Shown one piece after another: positions 25,512-35,361 of a stretch of 64,000 nucleotides of DNA. The notes beneath the pieces are model-generated. The model had not been told where the DNA came from and ran no database searches. It worked only from the letters and a program-made list of their open reading frames with translations. The stretch covers positions 1-64,000 of the forward strand of contig NZ_CP065360.1 in the NCBI RefSeq assembly GCF_019904295.1, written 5' to 3'. The stretch's first letter is position 1. The number at the start of each line of letters is the position of its first letter. Origin of the DNA: Ruegeria sp. SCSIO 43209 (lineage in GTDB: Bacteria > Pseudomonadota > Alphaproteobacteria > Rhodobacterales > Rhodobacteraceae). The position numbers were made by a program, and so were the translations under genes.

Positions 25512-27104
25512 TCAGTCCAGCGCCCCGGTTGCGCGCAGCGCCTCAGTCATTTTCTGTGAGATGTCAGATGGCACATGCCAGATCGCGTAGAGCGTCTGGA
25601 TAAAACGGTCAACATCGGGAATGTTGGTCTTCAGGGCCAACAGGGTTGAATCCAGGTCGGCGTCCGGTTCCGTGTAAGGGATGCACATAAGCTCAAGCAC
25701 TTCAGAACCATTCCACATGCCACCACCGACTTTGCGCGCCGCTGAACGCGCGCCGCTGTAGTCATCTTTCATGAAACAGATCAGGAACGTGCTTGCGTGG
25801 TACCAGCCGGGCGGGTTGGGGCTCAGCTCGATCGCGCGGGCGCTCAGTCTCGCGGCCTGTTCAAGATCGCCGCGCAACGCAAAGCAGGCCGCCAGATCGG
25901 CCAACATGTCTGGATAATTCGGATTGGCCCGCAATGCTTTAGCGGCCGCTTCTTCAAAGCTTTCGAACTCTCCACGATGAAAATGGGTCAAAAACAACGC
26001 GTGCTGGCCGGTTGCGTTCAGCGGATCCAGAGCGACCGACCGCTGTGCGGCCTCCAGCGCGCGATCAAAGGGCGGGGGGGACTTGCGAAAATTGAACCCG
26101 CCGCGCAGTTCGTCGCCGTAGACAATCGCGAGCATCCCCCAGGCGCCGGCATATTCGGGATCAATCTCAACGGCGCGCTCCAGCAGGTCGCGGACCTTCT
26201 TGTGTTTTTTAACCGTGGGTTCACGCCAGTATTCGGTGGCCAGCAACCTGCACTGATAGGCATCCAGCGTGTGCGTCTGTGCCCTGCGCTGCACTGCACC
26301 TGTTCGATGGATCACTCCGTGGGGTTCCGCGATTTCCGTGGCGATCCGGGCGGCGATATCGTCCTGAATTTCAAATAGGCTGTCCGCGCTCAGGTCGCGG
26401 TCATAAGTGTCCGCAGAAACCTGTTGGCCGGTTTCCGCGTCAATAAGCTGGGCGGTGACGCGCAGCTTGTTGTCCCAATGTCGCACGCTGCCTTCGACCA
26501 GATATTGGACGTCGAGTTCGCTTCCGACCGCGCGCGGATCGCGGCCGCGGCCGCGAAAGCGAAAGGTGACGTGCCGGGACAGCACGCTCACCTCGCGAAA
26601 CCGGGCGATGGCCGAGATGATTTCCTCGGTAAACCCATCGGCCAGATATTCCTGCGACGGGTCTCCGCTCAAGTTGTCAAAGGGCATCACGGCCACCGCG
26701 ACCCGTCCGGTTGCCGCCGGGGGCGTTTCGGCATCGGTCCGGCGTTCGGGGTCAAACGCGATCTCAAAAACCGGGGCGTAGGACCCCTTGGGAATATGTA
26801 TTCGAACCGGGTCCTCGCGCCCTTCCTGAGCGTAATAGAGATCCAGCCGGCTGCGCATTTTATTGGCCTGAACCCGAACGATCGTGTCGATGGTGGGGTC
26901 GAAATCCTCGGGCTTGTCGAAAACGTCAATGCCGATTGCATAGCCTTTCAGCGTCTCGGACCGACCCGCTAGCGCTTCGCCGACAATATGCGACAGAAAG
27001 CGGTTCAGGCGCGTGGTATCCGCGAAATGCGGACTGACGAGGACGCGCTTCAACTGTTCCTGAATAGCGCTTGGATCGATGGCAGAGCTTACTTCGGCAA
27101 GCAT
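25512..27104 (-). CDS. TolB-like/TPR signalling protein with N-terminal winged-helix-like domain
   Basis: This 530-aa protein is often annotated adenylate-cyclase-like, but no cyclase domain is present. Residues about 10-120 form a module containing LNRFLSHIVGEALAGRS, DPTIDTIVRVQANKMRSRL and PKGSYAPVFE, which resembles a winged helix. Next comes a TolB/FlgO-like region (AVMPFDNLSGDPSQEYLADG, EYLVEGSVR). The C-terminal half consists of TPR-like helices (ALEAAQRSVALDPLNATGQH). GGAGGG precedes the ATG. It is the first of four relatives in the window; the others have different N-terminal modules. Confidence 0.85.
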   Translation of the reverse strand: MLAEVSSAIDPSAIQEQLKRVLVSPHFADTTRLNRFLSHIVGEALAGRSETLKGYAIGIDVFDKPEDFDPTIDTIVRVQANKMRSRLDLYYAQEGREDPVRIHIPKGSYAPVFEIAFDPERRTDAETPPAATGRVAVAVMPFDNLSGDPSQEYLADGFTEEIISAIARFREVSVLSRHVTFRFRGRGRDPRAVGSELDVQYLVEGSVRHWDNKLRVTAQLIDAETGQQVSADTYDRDLSADSLFEIQDDIAARIATEIAEPHGVIHRTGAVQRRAQTHTLDAYQCRLLATEYWREPTVKKHKKVRDLLERAVEIDPEYAGAWGMLAIVYGDELRGGFNFRKSPPPFDRALEAAQRSVALDPLNATGQHALFLTHFHRGEFESFEEAAAKALRANPNYPDMLADLAACFALRGDLEQAARLSARAIELSPNPPGWYHASTFLICFMKDDYSGARSAARKVGGGMWNGSEVLELMCIPYTEPDADLDSTLLALKTNIPDVDRFIQTLYAIWHVPSDISQKMTEALRATGALD

Positions 27105-27267
27105 GTTTCCCTCCGTCGCTCAACTTTGTCCGATGACGAGCAGCGCCACAAGACAGCGCGACGGTTTAACCGTGACTCACTCGGATGCGGGCCGTGGATC
27201 TGCGAGGGTCTGGGCCATGGCGCTCAAAAGAGCCCAGCAAACATATGACCCATGAAAGGACTGAACC

Positions 27268-27579
27268 ATGACAACATTTTCCGAATTCGTACAGAAAGCC
27301 AAAGACGACTATACCCGTGTCGAGGACGAGCTGAAATCGTTCGAACAGAAGGTCAAGGACGCGGGCGACGCGACCGACAAGTGGACCCAGGAGCAGGTGA
27401 CAAAGCTGCAATCCGATCTGCAGGAAGCAAAAGACAAGGTCACTGACCTTGCCGATCGCATCCAGAAAGAAGGCGAAGACGCTGTGACGGACGCGCATGA
27501 TCAGGCGAAGAACCATTGGGAAGCCTTGCACGCCGCCGTTGCCGCCTATCGCGATCATCTCGACAAGTCGGTCGCCTGA
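27268..27579 (+). CDS. coiled-coil stress-type protein
   Basis: This 103-aa, highly charged protein is predicted to be one long coiled coil (VEDELKSFEQKVKDAGDATD, LQSDLQEAKDKVTDLADRIQ). AAAGGA precedes the ATG. It is followed 21 bp later by an HdeD-like gene and probably shares its transcript. A protein of similar build is encoded at 44576-44860 near Dps. A role in envelope or acid/osmotic stress is suggested by neighbours only. Confidence 0.75.
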   Translation: MTTFSEFVQKAKDDYTRVEDELKSFEQKVKDAGDATDKWTQEQVTKLQSDLQEAKDKVTDLADRIQKEGEDAVTDAHDQAKNHWEALHAAVAAYRDHLDKSVA

Positions 27580-27600
27580 CCCTGATCCTGGAGGTCGACA

Positions 27601-28199
27601 TGACTGATTCAGTTAATGAAACCGTGCCGAAACCCGCGCTCATGGAAGAGGTCGCCGGTTGGCAGCCTCGACCGGTCTGGCTGATTGTGCTCGGCGTCGC
27701 CATGCTCTGTGTAGGGCTGTGCGCCGTAGCCTTCCCGCTGATGTCCACGCTCGCTGTCGAAGCCTTTGTCGGCGTGGCCCTGCTGGGCGGAGGCATCGTC
27801 ACAGCGATTCAGGCATTTGCGGAAAAGGCGTGGAAAGGGTTCTTCTGGCTGTTGGCCATCGGTGTTCTGAACGCGCTTGCGGGGCTTGTTCTGTTGCTTG
27901 ATCCGTTCGGCGGCGTTCTGGCACTGACCCTTGCGCTTGGCGCGGTTTTTCTGGCCGAAGGTGTGTTGCGGATCGTAATTGCCATTCGGTCGCGTCAGGA
28001 GCGGCCCATGGCGCTGATGATTGCGTCCGGCGCGATGGCCATCCTGCTTGGCGGCCTGATCCTGACCAGTATCGTCAATGGCTCGTCCCTTGTTCTGCTG
28101 GGGGTTCTTGCCGGCCTGAACCTGATTTTCGCCGGTGTGTCCCTGATGTCTTTGGGGCTGTCGCAGCGGCCCTCGGCGCATGGGGGTCCACAAGCTTAA
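27601..28199 (+). CDS. HdeD-family membrane protein (DUF308)
   Basis: This 199-aa protein has about six hydrophobic segments in three repeated pairs (LIVLGVAMLCVGLCAVAFP, FFWLLAIGVLNALAGLVLL and ILLGGLILTSI), the build of HdeD/DUF308 acid-resistance-associated membrane proteins. GGAGG lies 6 nt before the ATG. The coiled-coil gene just upstream and DUF6653 and SnoaL-like genes downstream (opposite strand) form a small stress-like group. Confidence 0.88.
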
Positions 28200-28266
28200 G
28201 CGTGTCCTGGCAGACCCGGAATGGCAGGGGCATCTGATGCTCCTGCTTTCCGTTTTCACAGCGCCG

Positions 28267-28764
28267 CTATTTTCCTTGCCAGGTGCTTGCTGCCCGAGTG
28301 TCTTCAAACAGCCAGACCATGCGGTCCAGAAACCACAGCTTCCCACCCATAACCAGCAGCAACCCCAGAAGCGTCGGCCAGAATTGAAGCTGCCAAAGCC
28401 CCCAGACCAAGGGGCCGATTCCGACCGCGCTGACTGCGGCCAGAATAAGAGGCATCCGGCGGTGCCTTGCAGGGATCGGCGATTTCGCGCGCGCAAGCCA
28501 GATCCGTTCCCCAAGTACACCTTTGGACATCCAGTTTTCCGGATTGCCCGTTTTGCGGAAGGCGCGGGGGTTCCACCATGTCCAGAATACAACAACAACG
28601 ACCGGAACAAGGCACCACCAGCCCAGCCAAACCCGGCTCCAGACGGCCAGAACGAACAGGGGCGGGATGCTCAGGCGGCTCCAGCCGCTCCACGGGTTGG
28701 TGTGCCGGTCCCAGACGTCGTCGGACATCGTCATGAGCTGTTCCAGAATGCTGCGATCGGTCAT
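28267..28764 (-). CDS. DUF6653-type membrane protein
   Basis: This 165-aa protein starts MTDRSILEQLMTMSDDVWDRHTNPWSGWSR, the signature beginning of this uncharacterised family. Two N-terminal and two C-terminal membrane segments flank NPRAFRKTGNPENWMSKGVLGERIWL. ATG at 28764 is chosen because the longer frame upstream is not conserved-looking. Function unknown. It converges with the HdeD-like gene. Confidence 0.8.
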   Translation of the reverse strand: MTDRSILEQLMTMSDDVWDRHTNPWSGWSRLSIPPLFVLAVWSRVWLGWWCLVPVVVVVFWTWWNPRAFRKTGNPENWMSKGVLGERIWLARAKSPIPARHRRMPLILAAVSAVGIGPLVWGLWQLQFWPTLLGLLLVMGGKLWFLDRMVWLFEDTRAASTWQGK

Positions 28765-28857
28765 CGAACCCTCTTCCGAAGCTGGATCGCAATTATGGCC
28801 GTTTCTGCCCGTGTCGGCCAGAGCGGCAGGCAACGCGCGCAGCCCTGGCCAAAGGCA

Positions 28858-29235
28858 TCAAAGACCGGAGATATCCACATACACCCGGTAATCCGCGATC
28901 CTGTCCTCGCGAAAGTTGAACCGTGCAGCAAAGCGCACGTCGTGCGTGCTTTGGTCCTTGCGCGTATAGTGAACGGTGCCGTCGCAGAACGCAGTATCGC
29001 CGCTGGACCAGATGCCGGTGATGGTATGTTGCATACCCTGGATCGTGGCAAAGAACCCTGCGTTCGCGGCTTGCACGGCTGTGCGCCCGTCAATCTGTTC
29101 GAAATTGCCAAGCTGGAACTGCACGTCTTCGGTGACATGCTCGACAACGCCGGCTTCGTCCAGCGCGTCAACAGCGGTGTAAAGGGATGCGATCCGGGGC
29201 GCGTGGGCCGCTGTGGTGGGGGCAGTGATTTGCAT
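28858..29235 (-). CDS. SnoaL-like / NTF2-fold protein
   Basis: This 125-aa cone-shaped NTF2-like domain reads RIASLYTAVDALDEAGVVEHV, DVQFQLGNFEQIDGRTAV and VHYTRKDQSTHDVRFAARFNF. Such proteins are ketosteroid-isomerase-like enzymes or small-molecule binders. Nothing in the sequence fixes the substrate. It lies 39 bp from a DMT transporter gene in the same direction. Confidence 0.82.
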   Translation of the reverse strand: MQITAPTTAAHAPRIASLYTAVDALDEAGVVEHVTEDVQFQLGNFEQIDGRTAVQAANAGFFATIQGMQHTITGIWSSGDTAFCDGTVHYTRKDQSTHDVRFAARFNFREDRIADYRVYVDISGL

Positions 29236-29274
29236 GTTTTGGTTTCCTTTTCTGTTTGAAAGTTATCGGTGGGT

Positions 29275-30204
29275 CTAAGTCTGGTTGGCCTGTGACCGTC
29301 GGTGCAGGACCGGCGGGAGTTTCAGGTGACCGTTGGTGACGGCTAGCCCAAGGAACAGGATTGCGAGGGACCCCAGCAGCCCAAGGCCAAGAGGTTCCCG
29401 AAAGACAATTGCCCCGATTGCGATGCCGGAAAGCGTGGCAAAATAGCCGACCTGGGCGAACCCAACGCCATCCGTGCGCCGCTGTACTTCGAAGGTCAGC
29501 GCATAGCTGAGCGCAGTGATGGATCCGATGCCGAAGATTGCGCCAAGCAGGGCAGGGGGCACCGAGACGTCGCTGATTGTGGTGCCGCGTCCCAGTATCA
29601 GGGCGGAAATCAGCAACAGCTGTGACAGAAGCGTTCCGGTCGCCAGCCCCAACGGATCGCCGCCGGGCGGGTAGGCATAGCTGCGAAAGACATTGCCGTA
29701 GGCCAGAAACAAGGGCCCCAAAAGCGACAGGGCAATCCACGCCGGCTCGACTCCCGACAGGTCAAACCCACCCATGGTGGCAAGGCTGACCCCGGCAAGG
29801 CCGATCAGAATACCAACCAAGCGGTGCAACGGCAGCATCCTGCGCGCGATCAGTGCCGTTATCGCAAAGGTAAACAGCGGTGACAGCGTGACGAGGGCGG
29901 AATAGAACCCAAGGCTCACATGCTCCAGCACCAGAAACCCGATCACAGCGGGGCCGCTGACACCGAAAACTCCGGCGCCGACATAATAGGGAATGTGCCA
30001 CGCGTTGAGCGCCACGCGCTTCTGCGACAGCAAACACAACGCCAACAGCGCGATGCTGGCCAGCAAAACCTGCCAGAACAAAGCGGTCAGAGCTGATATT
30101 CCTGCCATCGAGACGAATTTGGACAAAGTGAAACTGACCCCCACCAGGACACCGATGGCCATGATCAGCGCGGATACAGGGGATCTTCTGACAATATCAG
30201 GCAT
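29275..30204 (-). CDS. DMT-superfamily (EamA) transporter
   Basis: This inner-membrane exporter-type protein of about 309 aa has ten transmembrane segments in two EamA repeats, for example GFYSALVTLSPLFTFAITAL and GFAQVGYFATLSGIAIGAIV. The start ATG at 30204 overlaps the last base of the upstream glutathionyl-hydroquinone reductase stop codon (TGATG), so the two are translationally coupled. The exported compound is unknown; coupling hints at quinone or glutathione-conjugate handling. Confidence 0.88.
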   Translation of the reverse strand: MPDIVRRSPVSALIMAIGVLVGVSFTLSKFVSMAGISALTALFWQVLLASIALLALCLLSQKRVALNAWHIPYYVGAGVFGVSGPAVIGFLVLEHVSLGFYSALVTLSPLFTFAITALIARRMLPLHRLVGILIGLAGVSLATMGGFDLSGVEPAWIALSLLGPLFLAYGNVFRSYAYPPGGDPLGLATGTLLSQLLLISALILGRGTTISDVSVPPALLGAIFGIGSITALSYALTFEVQRRTDGVGFAQVGYFATLSGIAIGAIVFREPLGLGLLGSLAILFLGLAVTNGHLKLPPVLHRRSQANQT

Positions 30205-31154
30205 CACGCGGCCCCCATTTCCGGCACATCGGTTAAGCGCAGAGAAGCCGGGCCGATCGGGATAATTCCGCTGGGGTTGATGTGCCGATGGCTGAGGAAG
30301 TAGTGCTGACGGATATGGGCCATGTCCACAGTGTCAGCCACGCCCGGCAACCGCATGATGTCGGCCAGATAGCGGGACAGGGCAACATAGTCGCTGATGC
30401 GTTTGTAGTCGGTCTTGAAGTGGGTCACATAGACCGGGTCAAACCGCAGAAGTGTCGGAAACAGCTTCAGGTCAACCTCTGTCAGCACGTCTCCGGCTAG
30501 GAACCGGCGTTGGCCAAGCGTTTCTTCAATCGCGTCGAGGCAGGCAAAGAGCGCCGTTACGGCCTCGCCATACGCGATCTGGCTGGTTGCAAACCCGGCG
30601 CGATAGACGCCTTCGCGGATCGGTGACTGAATTTGTTCGGCGATCCGGTCGATTTCGTCGCAAAGATGGGACGGGCGAAGATCGGGTCCCGCGGTATCGG
30701 GAAACGCCGTCTGAAGCATGCGCATGATCTCGGCCGATTCGGTGCTGACGATCCGGCCTGTATCCGTGTCCAGTAGCACAGGCACGCTGATCGGACCCGT
30801 GTAATCCGGCTTGGCGTGCTGATAGACTTCGTAAAGGAAGCGGGTGCGTTCTACACCGCTTTGATCGTTGAACAGCGTCTGGTCGATGACCCAGCCGTTT
30901 TCCGACATGACCGGGTCCATCCATGTGATGCTGAACGCATTGCGTAAGCCTTTCAAAGTTAGAATCAGATCGACGCCATGACACCAGGGGCAGGCTTTGG
31001 ACAGGTAAAGGTGGTATCGGCCGGGCGTGTTCGGAAACGGGGCGCCTGGTTGCACGCTGATGTGGCTCGTGAATGGGCTTTGCAGGCGGTGAAAACGACC
31101 GTCCGAGGCGAGCGGTCTGTCACGCAGAACTCCGTTGATAAGCATCTTGGGCAT
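30204..31154 (-). CDS. glutathionyl-hydroquinone reductase (YqjG/GSTO-like)
   Basis: These enzymes reduce glutathionyl-hydroquinones using a cysteine and glutathione. The active-site motif KACPWCHG is present in the thioredoxin-like domain, followed by ITWMDPVMSENGW and the GST C-terminal helical domain (FLAGDVLTEVDLKLFPTLLRFDPVYV). The frame runs further upstream, but ATG at 31154 (MPKMLINGV) gives a normal 316 aa. It is coupled to the EamA transporter and divergent from a LysR regulator that probably controls both. Confidence 0.9.
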   Translation of the reverse strand: MPKMLINGVLRDRPLASDGRFHRLQSPFTSHISVQPGAPFPNTPGRYHLYLSKACPWCHGVDLILTLKGLRNAFSITWMDPVMSENGWVIDQTLFNDQSGVERTRFLYEVYQHAKPDYTGPISVPVLLDTDTGRIVSTESAEIMRMLQTAFPDTAGPDLRPSHLCDEIDRIAEQIQSPIREGVYRAGFATSQIAYGEAVTALFACLDAIEETLGQRRFLAGDVLTEVDLKLFPTLLRFDPVYVTHFKTDYKRISDYVALSRYLADIMRLPGVADTVDMAHIRQHYFLSHRHINPSGIIPIGPASLRLTDVPEMGAA

Positions 31155-31269
31155 GGCAGCCTCCGGCGTTAACAGGACATGCAGATACCTATTAGGCTTT
31201 CTATTTGATGATAATCGTGTGAATTTGAAACTTATAGGTGAGAATAATTCGCCCAAAGGATCGCAAAAC

Positions 31270-32190
31270 ATGACTGAAATTGGCGCTATCCCTGTGTTTG
31301 TGGCCGTGGCGGACCATGGCGGTTTCGCAGCCGCCGCCCGGCATCTGGGTCTTACAAAATCAGCGGTCAGCAAGCGGATCGGCGTGCTGGAGGCCCATCT
31401 GGGAACGCAGCTCTTTCATCGGTCGACACGGTCCATTTCCCTTACCGAGGCGGGCGAAATCTATCTGGCCCACGCGGCGCAGGCGCTTGACGCAGCGCAG
31501 GACGCCGAAGACGCAGTTGCGGCGTTGCAGGGGCAACCGGTTGGATTACTAAGGCTCAGTACACCCATGTCCTTTGGACAACTGCATGTTGCGCCTATGA
31601 TTGCTGCATTCCTCAGGCAATATCCGGGGATCAGAATTGACCTGACGATGGATGACAAATTTGTCGATCTCGTCGAAGGGGGCATCGACGTGGCCTTACG
31701 CGCCGGAACGTTGCCGAACTCGGCCCTGATCGCACGCAAACTCGCCCCGATCCACAGCGTGATTGTCGCTGCGCCGGACTATCTTGCGCAGTCCGGAACG
31801 CCAGAAACACCTGAGGATCTTCTGGCGCATTCCTGCCTTCACTACGCCTATTCGCGCGACCCTTCGGAATGGCGCTTAGCCGGGCCCGCGGGTGACATGC
31901 GCGTTCAGACATCTGGTGTTCTGCGCGTGAACAACAGTGAAGCCCTGTGCACCGTGCTGCTTGACGGTCTTGGTATCGGCCGCCTGCCGACCTTTATTGC
32001 CGGAGCCCACTTGACCAGTGGCCGTCTGGTCAGGGTGCTGCCCGAGTATCGCCTGCCTGAACAGGCGCTGTACGCAGTCTTCCCTGAACGAAAGCACATG
32101 CCAGCGAAAGTTCGCGCGTTTTTGGATTTCGTCGTGGAACGCATCGGGCACGACGCACCCTATTGGGATTTGGATGCAGGTCCGCTTTAG
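31270..32190 (+). CDS. LysR-family transcriptional regulator
   Basis: This 306-aa regulator has the N-terminal winged helix FVAVADHGGFAAAARHLGLTKSAVSKRI and an effector-binding domain resembling the quinone/aldehyde-responsive group (LRLSTPMSFGQLHVAPMIAA, VDLVEGGIDVALRAG). ATG at 31270 is chosen; the upstream open frame is shadow. Its 115-bp intergenic region is shared with the divergent reductase-transporter pair, which is the likely target. Confidence 0.9.
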   Translation: MTEIGAIPVFVAVADHGGFAAAARHLGLTKSAVSKRIGVLEAHLGTQLFHRSTRSISLTEAGEIYLAHAAQALDAAQDAEDAVAALQGQPVGLLRLSTPMSFGQLHVAPMIAAFLRQYPGIRIDLTMDDKFVDLVEGGIDVALRAGTLPNSALIARKLAPIHSVIVAAPDYLAQSGTPETPEDLLAHSCLHYAYSRDPSEWRLAGPAGDMRVQTSGVLRVNNSEALCTVLLDGLGIGRLPTFIAGAHLTSGRLVRVLPEYRLPEQALYAVFPERKHMPAKVRAFLDFVVERIGHDAPYWDLDAGPL

Positions 32191-32566
32191 GGACAAGGGC
32201 CGATGATACTCTAACATTAAACCTGGACCGACCAAGAACACCCAAAGTGCGGGGCAGTCCGGCAATGTCTTCTTCGGGGAATGCTGTAGTGCAGAGTCGG
32301 ATATTCTTGAACGGCTGGATTGGGCCGAACCTGTCACAGATCGCGTACCCATCCTTCTCATAAAGTCGCACTTTGTGGCTGATGCTCTTAGATTTGGAGT
32401 CAGGAAACTGGGGCGATTGTCCGGGATGTTGATAGCAGTGACGGTTTTTTGAGTGAGCAAGCCTTTGATAGGAGTAGACCATCGACAAAACAGAACCCGA
32501 CTGGTGCACATGAGACAACACCGTTGTTTCCGCGACTCCTTTCCAATGGATGATCTTTCAAGACAA
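32191..32566. other. 376-bp region without a recognised gene
   Basis: This lies between the LysR gene and the antiporter gene, which converge. A minus-strand open frame at 32030-32521 has a protein-like stretch (DGYAICDRFGPIQPFKNI) but overlaps the LysR gene and matches no family I know. It could be decayed coding sequence. Confidence 0.5.
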
Positions 32567-35092
32567 TTAACTTTGTTCAGAAGGCCCTGCACGCTGATCC
32601 AGGTCCAACACCGCAGGGTCAATCATGCGGTTTGTTGCGCTCATCTTGACAGAATTCCGCATGGCTTCGCTTCGCCGGAGTAGCCGCCGGAATCGCGCTT
32701 CGTCGAGCTCAAGCAATGTCGAAGGTGCCAACGCCCGAACATTTACGCGACGGGGCCGTTTTAAGAGCATGGCCAATTGCCCAAACATTTCGCCACGACC
32801 CAACCGCGAAGTATGTCTGCCGAGCTCCACCTCGACTGCCCCGGAAGCAATGAAGAATACGCTCCGGGCGAATTCATCTTGGGCAATGATGGTGTCACCC
32901 GCGTTGGCATAACGGGTACGCAGCGCTCTGCTGAGTTTCCTCAATGAAGCTTTGTCGAGATCAGAGAACAGCGGGAACTGCCGGACCAGATCGCGTCCTT
33001 TGAGGGCTATGTCCAGAACCGGACGCCCTTCAGACAAAGCGCGTCGGGTCGCAACTTCCTGCATCAATACCGAATAGAGCTCTTCGCCCACCAGGCCGTC
33101 CTCGCGCATGACCGCGTATTCACGCTCTTCCAGTCGCAGTGCCGTTCGCCGGATGAACCGCCGCTCAAGCTTTTCGGCGTAGCCGGGGTACTGTAGCCGC
33201 AAGCCGTCAAGCGCTGTCTCAACCGCCTCGGATCGACGCGCCAACAGATCATCAAGCAATTCCGCAACCCGGCGGCCGTGGATTCGGCGTATGCGGCCAC
33301 GGACGAACCCATCGAGATCCCGCAGGATCAGGCGTTGCATGAGCAATCTTTCAAACCGATCCGTTGTAATGCGAGTGAGTGGGAACGAGATTTGAAGCCG
33401 GTTGTGCAGAAACACGGCGATCCGAAAAGATCTGCCGTAAACGACGGATCGATTTGCCGCGCGCTGATAGCCGATCCGACCTCCGGTTCGTGCGCCTTCA
33501 ATCAACCGATCAGCGTCGGACAGGATCTTCTCACTCAGAACCGATGACATGGTGCGCTCTCGCAGTCGGGCCAACACGGAATCCCGCTCTGCACCGGCCA
33601 GCGCAATAAGGCCCAGCGTGATCCGGTCACGATCAAGGATCTGCGCGTTGTCTTCGGCGGCCTTCACAGCCTCGTCGAGGCGTTCGCTAAATTGTTTGGC
33701 TTCGTTTCTGACGATATCGTGGGTCAAATCGTAGTTTTCTGCGGTACGGGACATGTCCTCGCGAACCGATTGCAAGGCAACCGCGATCACTTGGCGTGAC
33801 AGTGCCGTATCAAGCGGAGAGAGCTTGTCGAGCCCCAGTTTTGTGATCACCGAGCGCAAGGTTGTTCCCTGAACAATCAGTGTAAACAGCGTAAAGCCTG
33901 TGGCCAGTATGCCGACCAGTCGCTTGGTCTCGAGCGGGATATGCGTGCTTTCTGTGACGGCCAGCGCCAGCGCAAGAGTTACAGCACCCCGCAGCCCACC
34001 CCACAGCATCGCGGTGCGATAGGGGCGTTCCACAGCTGGCGACAGACCGATTGTCGTGAGCAAGGGCAACAAACCGTACAAAACCGCGGCTCGCGCGAGT
34101 GTTGCGGCAAGAACCACGACGACCAGCAAGACGAAATCAGAAGGCCGAACCCCTTCCAGCAACCGTGGTATCAGCAACGCGGCAAGAATGAAGATCAGCG
34201 CTCCTGCCCAATGGGCTAGAAGATCCCATACTTCTTGCAGGTTGGTCCAAGCGAACGGGGACAATCGACCGGGGCCTGTCAGATTGAGAGTAAGGCCTGC
34301 CGCCACAACAGCGATGACGCCCGAAGCACCGATACTTTGTTCAGCAACGATATAGGAGAGATACGGTAGCGCAACGGAAACTGAAATCTGCGCCATTACC
34401 CAAAGGTCTACGAAAGCCATCAGCCAAACCGCCATGCGCGCCATGAGCCAACCGGTGAGTACTCCGCCCAAGATCAACAGCGGAAATTGCCCCATGGCCT
34501 CACTGAGTAAGGGATCGGGTCTTCCGAGCATGACAAAGCTCATGAATAGCCCGAAAAGAGCAATCGCTGCAGCATCGTTAAGAAGGCTTTCGCCCTCGAT
34601 TATTCGCGAAAGCCTGCGTGGTGCGGAGATGGATCGAAAAATGTTGACAACCGCCGACGGATCAGTCGTCGACACAATAGCACCAATCAACAAGCAAGCG
34701 GCCAGTGGCAACGTACTTACCCAACTGAGCGCGTAGCCAATAGAAAGTGTAGCCACAATCACTGCCACAACGGCCATCATCATGATGGGCATCCAGTCAT
34801 CCAGCATCCTGCGAAGGTTCATTCCGAGTGTGGCCTGAAAGAGCAACGTTGGTAGAAAAACATAAAGGAATACGTTGGATCGGATCGGCAGATCAATGAT
34901 CGCTTGCGCCCCAGGGTTAAGCGCATCCGTCAGGTCAGTGTTGAGAAAAAAGGTCGCGCCAAGTCCGATCACCACCCCCAGGACAGCGAGAATAACGCTG
35001 AAAGGCAAGCGCAACCGAGCAGCCAGTGGCTCCGCCACGCCGATTACAACAAAAAGCGAAGTGATGATGGTCGTAATGACGACTATATCCAT
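32567..35092 (-). CDS. Na+/H+ antiporter (NhaP type) with C-terminal cyclic-nucleotide-binding domain
   Basis: This large CPA1 antiporter has 841 aa from ATG 35092. The membrane half (residues about 1-410) has about 12 segments and the ion-site motifs STTDPSAVV, EGESLLNDAAAIALF and WGGLRGAVTLALAL. A long soluble helical region follows. The last 130 residues form a cNMP-binding fold (PLFSDLDKASLRKLSRALRT, FIASGAVEVELG, GEMFGQLAMLLKRPRRVNVRA). Family members exchange Na+ (or K+) for protons. Class III cyclases encoded at 41176 and 62613 could supply the ligand. Confidence 0.92.
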   Translation of the reverse strand: MDIVVITTIITSLFVVIGVAEPLAARLRLPFSVILAVLGVVIGLGATFFLNTDLTDALNPGAQAIIDLPIRSNVFLYVFLPTLLFQATLGMNLRRMLDDWMPIMMMAVVAVIVATLSIGYALSWVSTLPLAACLLIGAIVSTTDPSAVVNIFRSISAPRRLSRIIEGESLLNDAAAIALFGLFMSFVMLGRPDPLLSEAMGQFPLLILGGVLTGWLMARMAVWLMAFVDLWVMAQISVSVALPYLSYIVAEQSIGASGVIAVVAAGLTLNLTGPGRLSPFAWTNLQEVWDLLAHWAGALIFILAALLIPRLLEGVRPSDFVLLVVVVLAATLARAAVLYGLLPLLTTIGLSPAVERPYRTAMLWGGLRGAVTLALALAVTESTHIPLETKRLVGILATGFTLFTLIVQGTTLRSVITKLGLDKLSPLDTALSRQVIAVALQSVREDMSRTAENYDLTHDIVRNEAKQFSERLDEAVKAAEDNAQILDRDRITLGLIALAGAERDSVLARLRERTMSSVLSEKILSDADRLIEGARTGGRIGYQRAANRSVVYGRSFRIAVFLHNRLQISFPLTRITTDRFERLLMQRLILRDLDGFVRGRIRRIHGRRVAELLDDLLARRSEAVETALDGLRLQYPGYAEKLERRFIRRTALRLEEREYAVMREDGLVGEELYSVLMQEVATRRALSEGRPVLDIALKGRDLVRQFPLFSDLDKASLRKLSRALRTRYANAGDTIIAQDEFARSVFFIASGAVEVELGRHTSRLGRGEMFGQLAMLLKRPRRVNVRALAPSTLLELDEARFRRLLRRSEAMRNSVKMSATNRMIDPAVLDLDQRAGPSEQS

Positions 35093-35361
35093 CAATACCT
35101 ATTACCTGAGAACTCGAACTAAGGGAATCCAACCTTCAAACCGGATCGACCCTTTGGGATCAAAGTGTGACCTTATACTCGTCCAGAATGTGTGGTTGCA
35201 GCGAATGTTAGGAATGACGGGTGCAGTACGACACCTGCAAGGTAAGTGAACGGCAGGTTTGGGCCGTCCGCATCTGTGTGCGATTCACAGGCTCAAAACG
35301 CTGCGTTCGCTCCTACGACGGCTCCGAGCCCTTCAGTCCACACTTTGGGAAAGGGATAGAC

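Noticed and set aside
32030..32521. 163-aa minus-strand open frame with a protein-like stretch
   Set aside because: It overlaps the LysR gene, has no recognised family and no start signal; kept only as a note on the gap.
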